DNA of 64,000 nt from an uncultured bacterium (GCA_905215345.1 CAJMPR010000011.1:60817-124816), one strand, 5' to 3'; shown: positions 48,046-57,465, counted from the first letter of the stretch. Notes: generated by a model from the letters alone, not told the origin. Made by a program: numbers and translations.

Positions 48046-48472
48046 ATAAATCACTTTTCCGGTTTTTCCACCAGTAATGAATAAACAGGATGCCGGTAAA
48101 TATCAAAGCAATGGATAATCCGGTATAAAACACAGAGATAAAAGCATCGGGTAGCAAATGTAGCGAGCGTATTGTTATTCCCAACGTTATCATGAAAGTC
48201 ATAATAATCCATCCCTTTACATCAAAGAAAGAAAAAGGACAATTCTTGTCTTTTTTTCGTTCTATACGTTGCGTGTGTTTATAATAAAGCTTTTTAAATA
48301 CGAATAAAAAGAATAAAAGAAACACAATTGTAGCCTCTCCAATCTTAAATAGCCAATATTCGGAGTCACTAAACCATGTGACTATTCCTATTCGCAAGAT
48401 ATTAGCTCCCGCTACGATCCACACGATTCCGGCTGTAATAAGTAAAATTTTCCTGTTGACCCCGTACTTCAT
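48020..48472 (-). CDS. Four-span membrane protein of unknown function
   Basis: The product is 150 aa. Its four hydrophobic segments include ILLITAGIVWIVAGANILRI, IGEATIVFLLFFLFVFKKLY, GWIIMTFMITLGITIRSL and LSIALIFTGILFIHYWWK. The loops are basic. It overlaps the convergent FHA gene. The 22-bp repeat array lies upstream of its start and could affect its transcription. No family recognised. Confidence 0.6.
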   Translation of the reverse strand: MKYGVNRKILLITAGIVWIVAGANILRIGIVTWFSDSEYWLFKIGEATIVFLLFFLFVFKKLYYKHTQRIERKKDKNCPFSFFDVKGWIIMTFMITLGITIRSLHLLPDAFISVFYTGLSIALIFTGILFIHYWWKNRKSDLFNPRQPVK

Positions 48473-48586
48473 GATTCTGCTTTTATCGATATTATTGATA
48501 TAAGCAACAAAGATATAAAAAATAAGTTTGCAAACTTATCTTATATACCTCGTTGTTTATCAGATGTATATATGTACCAAGAAATT

Positions 48587-48718
48587 CCATTGTTTGGTAC
48601 ACCTTGTACCATACTATGGTACATCCAATACCATACTGTGGTACTTCTAATACCTTACTATGGTACATCTTGTACCAATCGTTGGTATTTTGAATACCAA
48701 CCGAAGGTAGTTTAACTA
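48587..48718. repeat. 22-bp degenerate tandem repeat (six units)
   Basis: Six consecutive 22-nt units begin at 48587, 48609, 48631, 48653, 48675 and 48697, for example CCATACTATGGTACATCCAA then TA. Most keep CC at positions 1-2, GGTAC or GGTAT/GGTAG near position 10, and TA at the end. A weaker seventh unit may precede it. The period is two helical turns. The array fills the gap between two minus-strand genes. Confidence 0.75.
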
Positions 48719-48769
48719 TCACACTATAAGACGTATTATTTACTTGGTAGATGCTGGGCAATAACATGT

Positions 48770-49204
48770 TTACCAGTCGTATTCTTCTGTATAGCGTTCA
48801 AAGGTAATCTCCTCTTTCCAGCCATGGCGAAGGCAAATCTGGCGGATGCGTTCCTGTTGTTGTGGGGTTAATCCTAATTTTTGATTACGGTAGCGGTAGT
48901 AAGAGGTATGACCAAAAAAACTTTCCAAACTAAGATGGATGGCATGCGCGATGCGGGCGGGCATGTCATCATATAAATTTTTGAATCCCCATGCCATACG
49001 TATCTTCTTATTTGTGCGAAAGAAAGAACAGTCCTCTCCTTTCTTGGGATAGCAAACTGGATTGAATATGGAGATACAGGGAACGTCGGACGTGTCAACT
49101 TCTGTCAGATTATATCTAAGGCAGTGTTCTCTCTTGTTACATTGATTATTAAAGCATTGCATATATCGTGCCAATTGCGACTTAATATTTTCTTCACTTT
49201 TCAT
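48770..49204 (-). CDS. DUF6078-type Cys-rich protein
   Basis: The product is 144 aa. The N-terminal cysteines (YMQCFNNQCNKREHCLRYNL, CISIFNPVC, DCSFF) form a zinc-binding-like region, followed by helical KLGLTPQQQERIRQICLRHG. This matches the Bacteroidales-specific DUF6078 family of unknown function. It may be regulatory. The 22-bp repeat array lies downstream. Confidence 0.7.
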   Translation of the reverse strand: MKSEENIKSQLARYMQCFNNQCNKREHCLRYNLTEVDTSDVPCISIFNPVCYPKKGEDCSFFRTNKKIRMAWGFKNLYDDMPARIAHAIHLSLESFFGHTSYYRYRNQKLGLTPQQQERIRQICLRHGWKEEITFERYTEEYDW

Positions 49205-49330
49205 GATAGTATAATAAAGTTTATATTACAAAGTAAAGAAAAAATATGCGATTATCCGCAAATATATGCCACTAAATATACGCGAATTTGGGATTATAAG
49301 AAGAGTTGTTCAATCAGAAGTTATTTATAA

Positions 49331-49364
49331 AAAAGTAGGACAAAGTATTTTACTTTGTCCTACT
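49331..49364 (-). terminator. Terminator of the regulator-uxaB operon
   Basis: AGTAGGACAAAGTA-TTT-TACTTTGTCCTACT is a perfect 14-bp stem. On the minus strand it is followed by TTTTTTAT, 31 bp after the uxaB stop. Confidence 0.85.
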
Positions 49365-49394
49365 GCCATATTTGTTATTAAGTACGGAATATGT

Positions 49395-50873
49395 TTAGAG
49401 AATGCTCTTCACCGTTTCCAGCATACCCTTTTCCTGGATAGAGTTCAAGAAGCCGGTAACCATATCGGTCAATCCCGGAATAGTATTCAAATCTCCGTGT
49501 TCGCCCCAGATGAGGTCTTTGGCAGCCAATACGCCTTCTACAACCTTGCGGGTATCTCCTGTTGCCCAAAGGTCTTTCAATAATTGCATAATTTCCGGAG
49601 CGTCGTTCGGGGTAATCTCAGCACCGTCTGCTCGAACACCGCCTTTGTAGTACGTAATGATAGCTGCAAGACCAAGTACCAAACCTTTTGGAAGTTCTCC
49701 TTTACGTTCCAGATAAGTTTTCAACCCCGGAAGGTCACGAGTCTGATATTTCGGGAAGGAGTTCAGCATAATGCTGGTAACCTGATGTTCTACATAAGGA
49801 TTATCGAAACGCTCCAATACGTCGGCGGCGAATTTCTTCAGTTCTTCTATCGGCAAGTTCAGCGTCTGCATCAATTCATCAAACTGGACTTTACGGACAT
49901 ATTTGCCGATGACCGGGTGGTTGCATGCATCGCGCACAATATTTACGCCACTCAGGTAAGCAACCGGAGAAAGCACGGTATGAGGACCGTTTAGTAAAGT
50001 TACCTTTCTTTCGTGATAAGGAGCTTCAGACTTCACAAACAGTACGTTCAGTCCGGCTTTGTTTGCGGGGAACTCCTCGGCCAGCTGACGGAGAGAAAGG
50101 TTTTCGGCAGCTTCGATAACCCACAAATGGAAGATTTCAGCTTGTACGACAAGATTATCCGCATAGCAAACCTGTTTCTGAATTTGTGCAATCTCTTTAC
50201 GTGGGAATCCGGGTACAATACGGTCTACCAGTGTAGCGCATACGTAACAGTATTTATCGAACCAAGTCTTGAATTTTTCATAATCCGCGCCAAAGTCTTC
50301 TTTCCATAGTTCAATGTACTGGTAGATACATTCTTTCAGGTGATGTCCATTCAGGAAGATGAGTTCGCAAGGCATAATGATAAGACCTTTAGTCTTGTCT
50401 CCCTTGAACGTTTTGAAACGGCGATATAACAATTGAGTCAGTTTGCCCGGATATGAAGATGCAGGAGCATCGGTAAACTTGCAATTCGGATCGAAAGCGA
50501 TACCGGCTTCCGTTGTATTGGAGATAACGAAACGCATTTCCGGCTGGTCCGCAAGCGCCATGAATGCAGAGTTCTGGGAATATGGATTCAATGCACGGCT
50601 GATACAGTCAATGCGTGTCAGGCTATTTACTGCCTCACCATTTAAACGACCTTGCAGATTGACATGATAAAGGCAATCTTGTCCGTTTAACCATTCGGCC
50701 ATACCTCTTTCTATAGGCTGAACTACTACAACGCTACTGTTGAAGTCGGTTTTCTGATTCATGTTGTACACAATCCAGTCTACAAATGCACGGAGGAAAT
50801 TTCCTTCACCAAACTGGATAATTCGTTCGGGAGCAACGGACTTGGGAGCCGTCTGTTTGTTTAATGCTTTCAT
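49395..50873 (-). CDS. uxaB: Tagaturonate reductase (altronate oxidoreductase)
   Basis: The product is 492 aa. RIIQFGEGNFLRAFVDWIVY and the central LLNGPHTVLSPVAYLSGV fit the mannitol/altronate dehydrogenase family, UxaB branch. It reduces D-tagaturonate to D-altronate in galacturonate degradation. It is encoded with the LacI-type regulator and faces uxaC, the isomerase that feeds it. Length fits. Confidence 0.9.
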   Translation of the reverse strand: MKALNKQTAPKSVAPERIIQFGEGNFLRAFVDWIVYNMNQKTDFNSSVVVVQPIERGMAEWLNGQDCLYHVNLQGRLNGEAVNSLTRIDCISRALNPYSQNSAFMALADQPEMRFVISNTTEAGIAFDPNCKFTDAPASSYPGKLTQLLYRRFKTFKGDKTKGLIIMPCELIFLNGHHLKECIYQYIELWKEDFGADYEKFKTWFDKYCYVCATLVDRIVPGFPRKEIAQIQKQVCYADNLVVQAEIFHLWVIEAAENLSLRQLAEEFPANKAGLNVLFVKSEAPYHERKVTLLNGPHTVLSPVAYLSGVNIVRDACNHPVIGKYVRKVQFDELMQTLNLPIEELKKFAADVLERFDNPYVEHQVTSIMLNSFPKYQTRDLPGLKTYLERKGELPKGLVLGLAAIITYYKGGVRADGAEITPNDAPEIMQLLKDLWATGDTRKVVEGVLAAKDLIWGEHGDLNTIPGLTDMVTGFLNSIQEKGMLETVKSIL

Positions 50874-50909
50874 CTTAAAAATAATTTTAACGATTGATTA
50901 TGATTTTAC

Positions 50910-51971
50910 TTATTCAAATTCAAAATAGAAGTCAATATTTTCTTTCATCAGGATATCGATAGGCATATATTTAACGGCTGTAACCGGTTTTTTGAATACA
51001 ACGTGATTACACAATGCCTTGACGCCGCAATATCCTTGCAATCCCGGTCGTTGTCCGATGAGATGGTTTACTTCCCCGCTTTTCAGGTATTCGACATTCT
51101 TTTGCAACAGGTCATAGCCTACTAACGCTTCCAACTTCTGTTTCTTTTTCTGTAAATAACTTGCCACCTGATATATGCGGGAATTGAATACAGCACCCAA
51201 AACCGCTTTGGGATGTTCGGCAAAAAAAACATCCAGCACTTCTTCATTAGAGGCATTGTCCTCCTTGTTTAGAACGACATCGTGTATTATCAGATTTTTG
51301 TGTGCTACTGCAATGTATTGCATAAAGCCTTCCAAACGGCGTTGCATTTGGACTTCAGCCGGACTGTTCTTCTGGTTGTTCAAGAAAAGTACCAGCTCCT
51401 GCCCTTCCTTATACCGACGCATCAGAATTTTGGCGGCAATATATCCGCTGGTCTTAGAGTCTTGTCCTATATAGCATAATGCGCGGGTTTCTTCCATATT
51501 GAAGTCGATAAGTGCATAAGGAATTTTCTTATCTTCCAGGTATGATGTCAATTTCAAAGTTTCGTCTTGAAAATTCGGAGCAATCAGTACCGCGTCAACG
51601 GCTTCTGTTTGGAGCTGTGTGCAAGCCTTTTCATAAGAAGCTTCGTCAGCGTGGCTGTAATACAGATAATCCACTCCGACATTGAACGGACGTAGTTCTT
51701 GTGCGGCACGGTCAATTCCTTGAGCTACGGCATGCCAGTAGTCATGCTCTATATAATAAGGTATAATACATATTATGTGATAACGCTTTTTGGCAGCCAG
51801 CCCTATGGCAAACATGTTAGGATGGTAATCTATTTCATCGAGAACTTTCTGAACCTTCTCTCTGCTTGCAGGTGATACGTCGCCCCGGTTATGCAGCACG
51901 CGGTCTACTGTTCCGGCAGATACCCCTGCCATGCGTGCAATATCTTTTATTGTATAATTTTTGTTTTCCAT
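50910..51971 (-). CDS. LacI-family regulator of the hexuronate locus
   Basis: The product is 353 aa. The N-terminal HTH is NYTIKDIARMAGVSAGTVDR followed by the hinge region (VQKVLDEIDYHPNMFAIGL). The periplasmic-binding-like core (RYHIICIIPYYIEHDYWHAV) binds the inducer. It lies upstream of uxaB on the same strand and divergent from uxaC, so it probably controls both. The effector is likely a hexuronate or its catabolite. Confidence 0.88.
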   Translation of the reverse strand: MENKNYTIKDIARMAGVSAGTVDRVLHNRGDVSPASREKVQKVLDEIDYHPNMFAIGLAAKKRYHIICIIPYYIEHDYWHAVAQGIDRAAQELRPFNVGVDYLYYSHADEASYEKACTQLQTEAVDAVLIAPNFQDETLKLTSYLEDKKIPYALIDFNMEETRALCYIGQDSKTSGYIAAKILMRRYKEGQELVLFLNNQKNSPAEVQMQRRLEGFMQYIAVAHKNLIIHDVVLNKEDNASNEEVLDVFFAEHPKAVLGAVFNSRIYQVASYLQKKKQKLEALVGYDLLQKNVEYLKSGEVNHLIGQRPGLQGYCGVKALCNHVVFKKPVTAVKYMPIDILMKENIDFYFEFE

Positions 51972-52051
51972 TCTCTTCTATCCTAAGGTGATAAAGGTGC
52001 TGCGTTCAAAGCTTAAATATTATAAATATTTGCGGCAAAGATACGAATTAT

Positions 52052-52082
52052 TTTGTTTCTCCAAGTAAAATTTCTACTTTTG
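52052..52082 (+). promoter_or_regulatory. Bacteroides promoter for uxaC
   Basis: TTTG (52052-52055), 19 nt, TACTTTTG (52075-52082) match the consensus exactly. On the other strand TATCTTTG (52036-52043) marks a divergent -7 element for the regulator gene. Confidence 0.8.
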
Positions 52083-52085
52083 TGT

Positions 52086-52121
52086 TCGATAACGGTTAAT
52101 AAAAGCAAAAAGAGTTATCGA
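52086..52121. promoter_or_regulatory. Candidate regulator operator in the uxa divergent region
   Basis: TCGATAAC (52086-52093) and GTTATCGA (52114-52121) are perfect 8-bp inverted repeats separated by 20 nt. The inner TAACGGTTA (52090-52098) is itself a LacI-like short palindrome. It lies just after the uxaC -7 element, where a repressor would block transcription. Confidence 0.5.
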
Positions 52122-52200
52122 GCCTATTAGCTTTACAATCAATACTATATAGGTGTATTAATAAGGAAGTAATTTTTTTAGATACTTAAAACACAAGAAG

Positions 52201-53607
52201 ATGAAAAACTTTATGGATGAGAACTTCCTGTTGCAGACAGAAACTGCACAGAAGTTGTATCATGAACATGCGGCTAAAATGCCGATTATCGATTATCACT
52301 GTCACTTAATTCCACAAATGGTAGCCGATGACTATCAGTTTAAGTCATTAACCGAAATTTGGTTGGGTGGAGACCATTACAAATGGCGTGCTATGCGTAC
52401 TAACGGTATAGACGAACGTTATTGTACCGGTAAAGATACCACGGATTGGGAGAAGTTTGAAAAATGGGCGGAAACAGTACCTTACACTTTCCGTAATCCT
52501 TTATATCATTGGACTCATCTGGAGTTGAAAACAGCATTTGGCATTGATAAAATTTTGAATCCGAAAACGGCTCGTGAGATTTATGATGAATGTAACGAGA
52601 AGTTGAAGCAACCGGAATATTCAGCTCGTGGTATGATGCGTCGTTATCATGTAGAGGCGGTTTGTACAACTGATGATCCTATTGACTCATTGGAATATCA
52701 TATCAAGACCCGTGAAAGTGGTTTCGAAGTCAAGATGCTACCCACTTGGCGTCCTGATAAAGCCATGGCAGTAGAAGTTCCTGCTGATTTTCGCGCTTAT
52801 GTAGAAAAATTGGCTGAGGTAAGTGGTGTTGCAATCTCTAACTTTGACGATATGATTGCTGCCCTGCGCAAGCGTCACGATTTCTTTGCTGCGCAAGGAT
52901 GTAAATTGTCCGACCACGGTATTGAAGAGTTCTACGCAGAAGATTATACGGATGCAGAAATCAAAGCGATATTTAATAAGGTATATGGTGGTACTGCATT
53001 GACTAAAGAAGAAATCCTGAAGTTCAAATCGGCTATGTTGGTTGTTTTTGGTGAAATGGATTGGGAAAAAGGTTGGACACAGCAATTCCACTATGGTGCT
53101 ATTCGTAATAACAACACCAAGATGTTCAAATTGCTGGGAGCTGATACAGGTTTCGATTCAATCGGTGAATTTAATACTGCCAAAGCAATGTCTAAGTTCC
53201 TCGACCGCTTGAATTCGGAAGGTAAGTTGACAAAGACCATCCTTTATAACTTGAATCCATGTGCTAACGAAGTGATTGCTACAATGCTGGGTAACTTCCA
53301 GGATGGTACAATTGCCGGTAAAATTCAGTTTGGTTCAGGCTGGTGGTTCCTCGATCAGAAAGATGGTATGGAAAAGCAAATGAATGCATTGTCTGTGCTT
53401 GGTCTTTTGAGCCGTTTTGTAGGTATGTTGACTGACTCTCGTTCTTTCCTCTCCTATCCGCGTCATGAATATTTCCGTCGTACTCTATGTAACCTTGTAG
53501 GTCGTGATGTGGAAAACGGCGAAATCCCGGTTTCTGAAATGGAGCGCGTTAATCAGATGATTGAAGATATCAGCTATAATAATGCAAAGAAATTCTTCCA
53601 ATTCTGA
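52201..53607 (+). CDS. uxaC: Glucuronate/galacturonate isomerase
   Basis: The product is 468 aa. Motifs MPIIDYHCHLIPQMVADDYQ, then RREYHR-like YPRHEYFRRTLCNLVG, and a central YHVEAVCTTDDPIDSLEYH fit the amidohydrolase-superfamily UxaC. It converts D-galacturonate to tagaturonate and D-glucuronate to fructuronate, the substrate of uxaB. It is divergent from the regulator-uxaB pair. Confidence 0.93.
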   Translation: MKNFMDENFLLQTETAQKLYHEHAAKMPIIDYHCHLIPQMVADDYQFKSLTEIWLGGDHYKWRAMRTNGIDERYCTGKDTTDWEKFEKWAETVPYTFRNPLYHWTHLELKTAFGIDKILNPKTAREIYDECNEKLKQPEYSARGMMRRYHVEAVCTTDDPIDSLEYHIKTRESGFEVKMLPTWRPDKAMAVEVPADFRAYVEKLAEVSGVAISNFDDMIAALRKRHDFFAAQGCKLSDHGIEEFYAEDYTDAEIKAIFNKVYGGTALTKEEILKFKSAMLVVFGEMDWEKGWTQQFHYGAIRNNNTKMFKLLGADTGFDSIGEFNTAKAMSKFLDRLNSEGKLTKTILYNLNPCANEVIATMLGNFQDGTIAGKIQFGSGWWFLDQKDGMEKQMNALSVLGLLSRFVGMLTDSRSFLSYPRHEYFRRTLCNLVGRDVENGEIPVSEMERVNQMIEDISYNNAKKFFQF

Positions 53608-53635
53608 TAGATTGGTAAGAACTTGAAAAAGAAAG

Positions 53636-53672
53636 GCGTGCATTACATTTTAATTCGATGCACGCTTTTTTT
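53636..53672 (+). terminator. Terminator after uxaC
   Basis: GCGTGCAT ... ATGCACGC forms an 8-bp stem followed by TTTTTTT. Confidence 0.85.
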
Positions 53673-53677
53673 ATGCA

Positions 53678-54370
53678 TTATGATAAGTAGTTTGTTATTT
53701 CGTTGAGATTGTTCAGTTTCAAACTATTAGGATGGTTTACTTCTCCCTCATAATGTTCATGTGCCCATGTAATGTGATGTGGAATATGCGCTGCATATCC
53801 TCCAAGTTCCAGGACGGGTATTATATCCGACTTAATGGAATTGCCTACCATGAGAAAATTTTGTGCCGCACAAGCGACAGTATCCATCAGCTTTTCATAA
53901 TCGGAACTTTTCTTATCACTCATAACTTCTATATGGCAGAAGAACTCTTGTATTCCTGAATTCATTATCTTTCTTTTCTGGTCAAACAAATCACCTTTTG
54001 TTGCTAACACTAACTGGTATTTCCCATGAAGTTGGGATAACACCTCTTCTACTCCATCCAATAATTTTACAGGTTTCTGAAATAGTTCTTGCCCTAATCT
54101 TATAATTTCTTCTATAATATGAACATTTCCTTTCCCTTCTGTGACCCGGCAGATTGTTTCAACCATGCTAAGCATCATTCCCTTTAAGCCATATCCATAT
54201 AAATGCAGGTTTTTCATTTCTGTTTTAAATAATTCTTCCGAAGCAGAAGATGTAGGTAGATACGGACTTAAAAGTTTGCAAAATTCATTCTCAAACTCTT
54301 GGAAATAGAGTTCATTTTCCCATAGCGTGTCATCGGCATCAAAGGCGATACATTTGATTTTATCTTTCAT
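53678..54370 (-). CDS. HAD-family hydrolase
   Basis: The product is 230 aa. CIAFDADDTLWENELYFQEF carries the DxDxT nucleophile motif. VLATKGDLFDQKRKI and FLMVGNSIKSDIIPVLELGG supply later HAD motifs. It resembles YjjG-like nucleotidases or small sugar-phosphate phosphatases. The substrate is unknown. Confidence 0.8.
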   Translation of the reverse strand: MKDKIKCIAFDADDTLWENELYFQEFENEFCKLLSPYLPTSSASEELFKTEMKNLHLYGYGLKGMMLSMVETICRVTEGKGNVHIIEEIIRLGQELFQKPVKLLDGVEEVLSQLHGKYQLVLATKGDLFDQKRKIMNSGIQEFFCHIEVMSDKKSSDYEKLMDTVACAAQNFLMVGNSIKSDIIPVLELGGYAAHIPHHITWAHEHYEGEVNHPNSLKLNNLNEITNYLS

Positions 54371-54465
54371 ACATGGTCTTCTTTTATGGTTATTTCATAT
54401 CTTTGTGTACAAAGTTACGTTAGTCTTTCATTGGAACAAAGGACAAATATCCTAAAACTACTATT

Positions 54466-55029
54466 ATGTTACGAACGAATACCCAACTTTTATCATTTAT
54501 TGAAGAACTCTATAATGAGCCCGAGCAGAAAAATATTATTCTGAAAAGATATTCTACGGGAAATCTTTTGTACAAGCAGGACGAAGCATCTTACAAGGTT
54601 TTAATTGTAAAAACAGGAATTGTGAAATGCTTCAACAGTGAAGAAAATGGTAAAGATTTCATTTTTGAATTTTTGGGAAAAGGAGAAATCATCGGAGAAA
54701 TAGAAGCATTGAAAAATATAAGATGTTTGTGCAATGTAGAAGCAATGTCTGATACTCAAGTTTATACATTCTCTACTTCTTATTTCAATTCTCTTTTAGA
54801 TAATAATCATCCATTTAGCAACATGCTTCTCAATGAGATGGCGGAACGTATCATCAATACCAGTAGCAGAGCTGCCTACCAGCAGCTATATACCATAAAA
54901 TACGGTCTCACTAAACTACTTGAATTACAGGATAAACAAAACTTTAAATTATCAAAATTAGATATGGCTTCCTATTTAGGAATAGATATCAGAAGTTTGA
55001 ACAGAGTTTTAAAGGAATTGAACAGTTAA
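54466..55029 (+). CDS. Crp/Fnr-family transcription regulator
   Basis: The product is 187 aa. The cyclic-nucleotide-binding-like barrel is RYSTGNLLYKQDEASYKVLI then FLGKGEIIGEIEALKN. The C-terminal winged helix is LSKLDMASYLGIDIRSLNRV. It has no clear cysteine cluster, so it is not a typical Fe-S FNR. A TATCTTTG -7 element is at 54398-54405. It may control the adjacent transporter. Confidence 0.85.
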   Translation: MLRTNTQLLSFIEELYNEPEQKNIILKRYSTGNLLYKQDEASYKVLIVKTGIVKCFNSEENGKDFIFEFLGKGEIIGEIEALKNIRCLCNVEAMSDTQVYTFSTSYFNSLLDNNHPFSNMLLNEMAERIINTSSRAAYQQLYTIKYGLTKLLELQDKQNFKLSKLDMASYLGIDIRSLNRVLKELNS

Positions 55030-55049
55030 AGGGCTTTAGATTATAACGA

Positions 55050-55081
55050 TTTGCATATAATGCCTTAAAAGTATATTTTTG
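55050..55081 (+). promoter_or_regulatory. Bacteroides promoter for POT transporter
   Basis: TTTG (55050-55053), 20 nt, TATTTTTG (55074-55081) match the consensus. Confidence 0.75.
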
Positions 55082-55125
55082 CAAATATTTTCAGTTAAAA
55101 CAATATTAAAAATAATAGTAAAAGG

Positions 55126-56508
55126 ATGACGCAATCACCCCAAACTACGCCTAAGGGCTTTACTAAAGCATTTTGGGTAAGTAACACAGTAGAACTGTTC
55201 GAGCGTATGGCGTATTATGCCGTATTTATAATTCTAACCATCTATCTTTCCAGTATTTTAGGCTTTAACGATTTTGAAGCGAGTATGATTTCCGGTCTGT
55301 TTTCGGGCGGGCTATATTTGTTACCCATATTTACGGGTGCTTATGCTGATAAAATTGGATTCAGGAAATCCATGATTATTGCTTTTTCTTTACTTTCAAT
55401 TGGATACTTGGGTTTAGGGATACTTCCCACTTTGCTGGAAGCGGCAGGATTAGTGGAATATGGTGAAGTAACCCGTTTCTCCGGATTACCTGATAGCAAT
55501 GACCGTTGGATGATTGTTCCTGTCTTATTTGTAATTATGGTAGGCGGATCATTTATCAAATCAATTATTTCGGCTTCCGTAGCCAAAGAAACAACCGAGG
55601 CTACCCGTGCCCGTGGTTATTCTATTTTTTATATGATGGTGAATTTCGGAGCTTTTACTGGTAAAACTGTTATAGATCCGTTACGCAATGCAATTGGGGA
55701 ACAAGCTTATATCTATATCAATTATTTTTCGGGAATAATGACGATATTAGCATTACTTTCTGTTATCCTGTTATATAAATCGACACATACGGCAGGCGAA
55801 GGAAAAAGTATGCGTGAGATTGGACAGGGATTCCTGCGTATTATTACCAATTGGCGTTTACTGATTCTTATTCTTATTGTCACAGGTTTTTGGATGGTTC
55901 AACAACAACTGTATGCTACTATGCCCAAATACGTAATCCGCATGGCAGGCGAAACGGCAAAACCGGGATGGATTGCTAATGTGAATCCCTTTGTAGTTGT
56001 TTGCTGCGTGAGTTTCATCACCCGGTGGATGGCAAAACGTACAGCTATCGCTTCCATGAATATAGGTATGTTTCTTATTCCGATATCGGCTTTGTTGATG
56101 GCATGTGGAAATTTGCTGGGTAATGATGTTATTGCAGGGATGAGTAATATTACTTTAATGATGATTCTTGGTATTGTTGTACAAGCCTTGGCAGAGTGCT
56201 TCATTTCACCCCGCTATCTGGAATATTTCTCTTTGCAGGCTCCTGAAGGAGAAGAAGGTATGTATCTTGGTTTCAGTCATCTTCATTCATTCTTATCTTC
56301 TATTTTCGGATTTGGTATTGCCGGTGTCCTTTTGACTAAATATTGTCCTGATCCTGCTCTGTTCCCTACTCATGATGCTTGGGAAGCAGCCAGTGCCAAT
56401 GCGCATTATATATGGTATTATTTTGCCGGTATCGGATTAGTTGCGGCGATAGCTTTATTGATTTTTGCCAAAACGACCGAATTCATCGACAAAAAGAAGA
56501 AAGCATAG
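55126..56508 (+). CDS. POT/PTR-family peptide (MFS) transporter
   Basis: The product is 460 aa with about 12 predicted transmembrane helices. The motif NTVELFERMAYYAVF matches the ExxERxxYY proton-coupling motif of POT transporters. FSGGLYLLPIFTGAYADKIG is the MFS motif A region. It probably imports di/tripeptides with protons. It is preceded by a Crp/Fnr gene. Substrate inferred from family. Confidence 0.8.
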   Translation: MTQSPQTTPKGFTKAFWVSNTVELFERMAYYAVFIILTIYLSSILGFNDFEASMISGLFSGGLYLLPIFTGAYADKIGFRKSMIIAFSLLSIGYLGLGILPTLLEAAGLVEYGEVTRFSGLPDSNDRWMIVPVLFVIMVGGSFIKSIISASVAKETTEATRARGYSIFYMMVNFGAFTGKTVIDPLRNAIGEQAYIYINYFSGIMTILALLSVILLYKSTHTAGEGKSMREIGQGFLRIITNWRLLILILIVTGFWMVQQQLYATMPKYVIRMAGETAKPGWIANVNPFVVVCCVSFITRWMAKRTAIASMNIGMFLIPISALLMACGNLLGNDVIAGMSNITLMMILGIVVQALAECFISPRYLEYFSLQAPEGEEGMYLGFSHLHSFLSSIFGFGIAGVLLTKYCPDPALFPTHDAWEAASANAHYIWYYFAGIGLVAAIALLIFAKTTEFIDKKKKA

Positions 56509-56611
56509 GTTTATATATTGCATATTTTATGTATATTTGCAGCCAATGCGAAGACATGCTGCACCCGGCATGAGTAAAGCAAGCTTTATTCTGCCTTATT
56601 TACACTGTCTT

Positions 56612-56646
56612 TGCCGTCACTTTTCATTAAAGCGACGGCATTTTTA
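56612..56646 (+). terminator. Terminator between POT gene and MBL gene
   Basis: TGCCGTC-a-CTTT ... AAAG-c-GACGGCA is followed by TTTTTAATTT. It ends 16 bp before ATG 56662 and lies 105-138 nt downstream of the POT stop. Confidence 0.8.
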
Positions 56647-56661
56647 ATTTAGGAAATTAGA

Positions 56662-57465
56662 ATGAAAATAAAATTTATAAGCCTTGCAAGCGGAAGCAGT
56701 GGTAACTGCTACTACATAGGCACAGAAAAATACGGAATACTCATTGATGCAGGCATTGCAGTACGTACTATAAAAAAAGGACTGAAAGAATCAGGTATCA
56801 GTATGGAAATGATACGTGCGGTATTTATTACTCATGATCATGCTGATCATATCAAGTCTGTAGGTGGATTGGGCGAAAAACTGAATATACCTGTTTATAC
56901 TACGGCACGTATTCACGAAGGAATCAACAAAAGTTATTGTATGACGGAAAAGTTACACTCATCCGTTCGTTACCTGGAAAAGCAACAACCTATGCAGTTG
57001 GAGGATTTTCGTATCGAATCTTTTGAAGTTCCTCATGATGGTACGGATAATGTAGGTTACTGTATCGAAATAGACGGAAAAGTATTTTCTTTCCTTACCG
57101 ACCTTGGAGAAATAACCCCTACTGCCGCACAGTATATCTGTAAAGCCAATTATCTGATTTTGGAAGCTAATTATGATGAAGAGATGTTGCGTATGGGTAC
57201 TTATCCGCAATATTTGAAGGAGCGAATTACCAGCCGTACAGGTCATATGAGTAATATTGCCACTGCTGAATTTCTGGCAGAGAATATTGCTGATCATTTG
57301 CGTTATATTTGGCTTTGTCATTTGAGTAAAGATAATAATCATCCGGAATTAGCTTATAAAACAGTTGAGTGGAAATTAAGAGAGAAAGGAATTATCGTTG
57401 GTAAAGATGTGCAACTCTGCGCATTAAAGCGTACTACACCTTCTGATTTGTATGAATTTGATTAA
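56662..57465 (+). CDS. WalJ/YycJ-like MBL-fold hydrolase (host)
   Basis: The product is 267 aa. ISLASGSSGNCYYIGTEKYG opens the family signature. Metal ligands lie in FITHDHADHIKS, PHDGTDN, LTDLGE and WLCHLSKDNNHP. YycJ/WalJ relatives act as DNA exonucleases or coordinate cell-wall and division processes. It shares its motif order with the phage protein at 25048-25788. A terminator lies directly upstream, so its promoter is unclear. Confidence 0.85.
   Translation: MKIKFISLASGSSGNCYYIGTEKYGILIDAGIAVRTIKKGLKESGISMEMIRAVFITHDHADHIKSVGGLGEKLNIPVYTTARIHEGINKSYCMTEKLHSSVRYLEKQQPMQLEDFRIESFEVPHDGTDNVGYCIEIDGKVFSFLTDLGEITPTAAQYICKANYLILEANYDEEMLRMGTYPQYLKERITSRTGHMSNIATAEFLAENIADHLRYIWLCHLSKDNNHPELAYKTVEWKLREKGIIVGKDVQLCALKRTTPSDLYEFD

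Noticed and set aside
48565..48720. CRISPR array
   Set aside because: Units abut without spacers and are degenerate, and no cas genes are present.
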